Origin: Microlunatus phosphovorus NM-1
Lineage (GTDB): Bacteria > Actinomycetota > Actinomycetes > Propionibacteriales > Propionibacteriaceae
NCBI RefSeq assembly: GCF_000270245.1
Contig: NC_015635.1
Coordinates: 3,410,001-3,474,000, forward strand
Reading direction: 5' to 3'
Length of the DNA: 64,000 nt
Position 1 is the first letter of the stretch. Every line of letters begins with the position of its first letter. The translations under genes and the position numbers were made by a program. The notes below the pieces were generated by a model. That model saw only the letters and a program-made list of their open reading frames with translations. It was not told the DNA's origin and searched no databases. Below, one piece after another: positions 63,801-64,000 of the stretch.

Positions 63801-64000
63801 GTCGAGTTGTTCAAGGTGCTGCACGAGGAAGGCGGTTCCGGCGGGCTCGTCAACACGTCGAAGGGCGAGGACGTATTCCCACAGACCGTACGGCTGAAGA
63901 AGGCAAGCAAGAAGAAGGCAGAGTTCACGATCCGCGGGAAACCATCGATCAAGGGCACCCTGAAGGTCCGCGGTGACCAACTCGCGGTGCAACTCAAGAT
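60840..64000 (+). CDS. Large secreted FG-GAP/VCBS-repeat protein, 3' end outside the window
   Basis: From ATG 60840 the frame is open to base 64000 (1053 codons), so the protein continues. It has a signal peptide (RTRRRS, then WIAALLGLMLVITLVPAAEA), a Lys/Pro linker, and FG-GAP-like repeats with calcium-binding loops: GDLNGDGADEM near residue 97, GDVTGDGKAEVV near 156, and ADVDGDGREDV near 390. From about residue 500 the sequence matches nothing I recognise. It includes a hydrophobic stretch (LLELTAAALAITASTTP) near 655 and a Cys-rich part at about 750-950 whose cysteines may form disulfides. A purine-rich GGGGGG run precedes the ATG. Likely an exported cell-surface or released beta-propeller protein. 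Confidence 0.82.
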   Translation, partial: MTRTRRRSISAWIAALLGLMLVITLVPAAEAKPDRKPRPKPSPTVSAPAPAPALTCPNPNPDLDYLCAKGPTYNIPALTDLNGWNDDHPEHFANIRYGDLNGDGADEMVARGATGIQVYRFDAALGQWSQIKIDPILSDADGWNKQAYWSTLQVGDVTGDGKAEVVIRGPKGIIAYRYVPGATRDVASWEQLAGNPPLSDPTKDNDPDNYLTMKLVPLGSPEGSTKKNVLYRLKTGVVLFRWVEGVWEQSSLNASFNDEAGYTNAAYYSTIHEYDTKTLIARSPHGVVTYTFDGTESRADGWGAWYFGTEPGQAGPFNGNPYDNSEFYSTVKPIRGLSAAASVAGRVPGGLVIQTLQPDNTWQTSPTLNIGADSMWSQAQHWGTFRVADVDGDGREDVLARSSTGLQVWSFDPDTNAWSTWSSGVPALTDDLWSNPSRFSTIDTPRLDPASTAHALVARGTHGVRTWRLDPASKTFARYRPYGNFPTLDQPALVAAQQLLELAIPVRNTYMSANIDNTALQLKQYMDDLVARCNGQPISENPNRYETCTPPNGSGVSVDSWTTTSNQLISELYWASQAVTHFDHLSDLKNALFVDENSEFPSIVDDLKLGQAQSIRAPAPSKPGPDLLGLFEGVADLAAPVMALIPGGEGGSILLELTAAALAITASTTPESDPDDHSVNDEFTPTYNEVQKTIATNQQHMQDAINNHKHHVLADYGLLSTVGHQVSAQVWILDQDGLLSVSRYAFTRWVYNKFLPALWDRWQVSKCMDLTTVAVRDRDRVDWFNWGCASAQPGERPPIYVGEIQNKWVNETLVESWYPTLPGEPPNELEIDFTSWDGYHSRGRPCTGPDNALFSLKPDSWGAYGYSCDFRNNYLTGPYFMTTYILRTPVSKECSYDGVGTGRWEYGDCTLGIGLDELNSWGFATRTCDYWRNTYQNGSHDGEECFNAQPASGVTVASAILRGSNSGQVSASFTDTIPKGFDLRRAKVELFKVLHEEGGSGGLVNTSKGEDVFPQTVRLKKASKKKAEFTIRGKPSIKGTLKVRGDQLAVQLK

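Overview
The window is very GC-rich DNA with dense genes, short overlaps (many ATGA or GTGA junctions) and frequent GTG starts. Its gene families are typically actinobacterial: AdnAB, MoeZ, fused LysX, a PknG-GlnX-GlnH cluster, 180-kDa-class NAD-glutamate dehydrogenase, DUF3107 and DUF2505. I infer a chromosome segment of an actinomycete, probably Propionibacteriales; the genus cannot be proven from sequence alone. Several genes (adnAB, an alkyltransferase-like gene, moeZ, the DUF3107 gene, a ferritin-like gene, rhlE and a ParA-like gene) also lie together in Mycobacterium tuberculosis around Rv3201c-Rv3213c. The backbone therefore looks conserved, with extra blocks inserted.

Layout. 1-4769: AdnA/AdnB helicase-nuclease pair on the minus strand, with AdnB cut by the window edge. 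4990-8696: a polytopic membrane protein translationally coupled to a membrane-anchored beta-propeller protein. 8839-12195: a sugar isomerase-like TIM barrel and a secreted CAP/Ig-like protein. 12282-14526: serB, pirin and an alkyltransferase-like protein. 14833-20779: cold-shock protein, moeZ, and divergent lysX followed by a stand-alone LigD-type polymerase. 20925-25334: UspA, TetR, DDAH, tandem UspA and an amino-acid permease.

25640-35588 is the most striking part. It is one long plus-strand operon: TelA family, a small unknown, a CbxX-type AAA ATPase, GlnX-like sensor, GlnH-like lipoprotein, a coiled-coil protein, PknG kinase and PP2C phosphatase. A vWA protein and a zinc-ribbon/FHA protein at 45043-47135 appear to belong to the same system. 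They are separated from it by about 9.4 kb of unrelated genes: a hydroxy-acid/transketolase cluster with two internally deleted genes, OsmC, a META lipoprotein, and a YhgE-type membrane protein with a degenerate ABC ATPase. Zinc-ribbon modules recur in the kinase, the phosphatase and the FHA protein. I read the set as an envelope amino-acid-sensing phosphorylation system with Ter-like stress components. About 10 kb further on lies NAD-glutamate dehydrogenase, whose mycobacterial homologue is controlled by the PknG pathway through GarA; garA itself is not in the window.

47241-57690: DUF3107, ferritin-like protein, DEAD-box helicase, a DUF559-type endonuclease-like gene bracketed by two related palindromes, and an overlapping gdh-PHP-parA operon. 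57786-64000: a DUF2505 protein, a NarL-type two-component system and a large secreted FG-GAP protein that runs off the end. I saw no rRNA, tRNA, CRISPR array, insertion sequence or phage gene.
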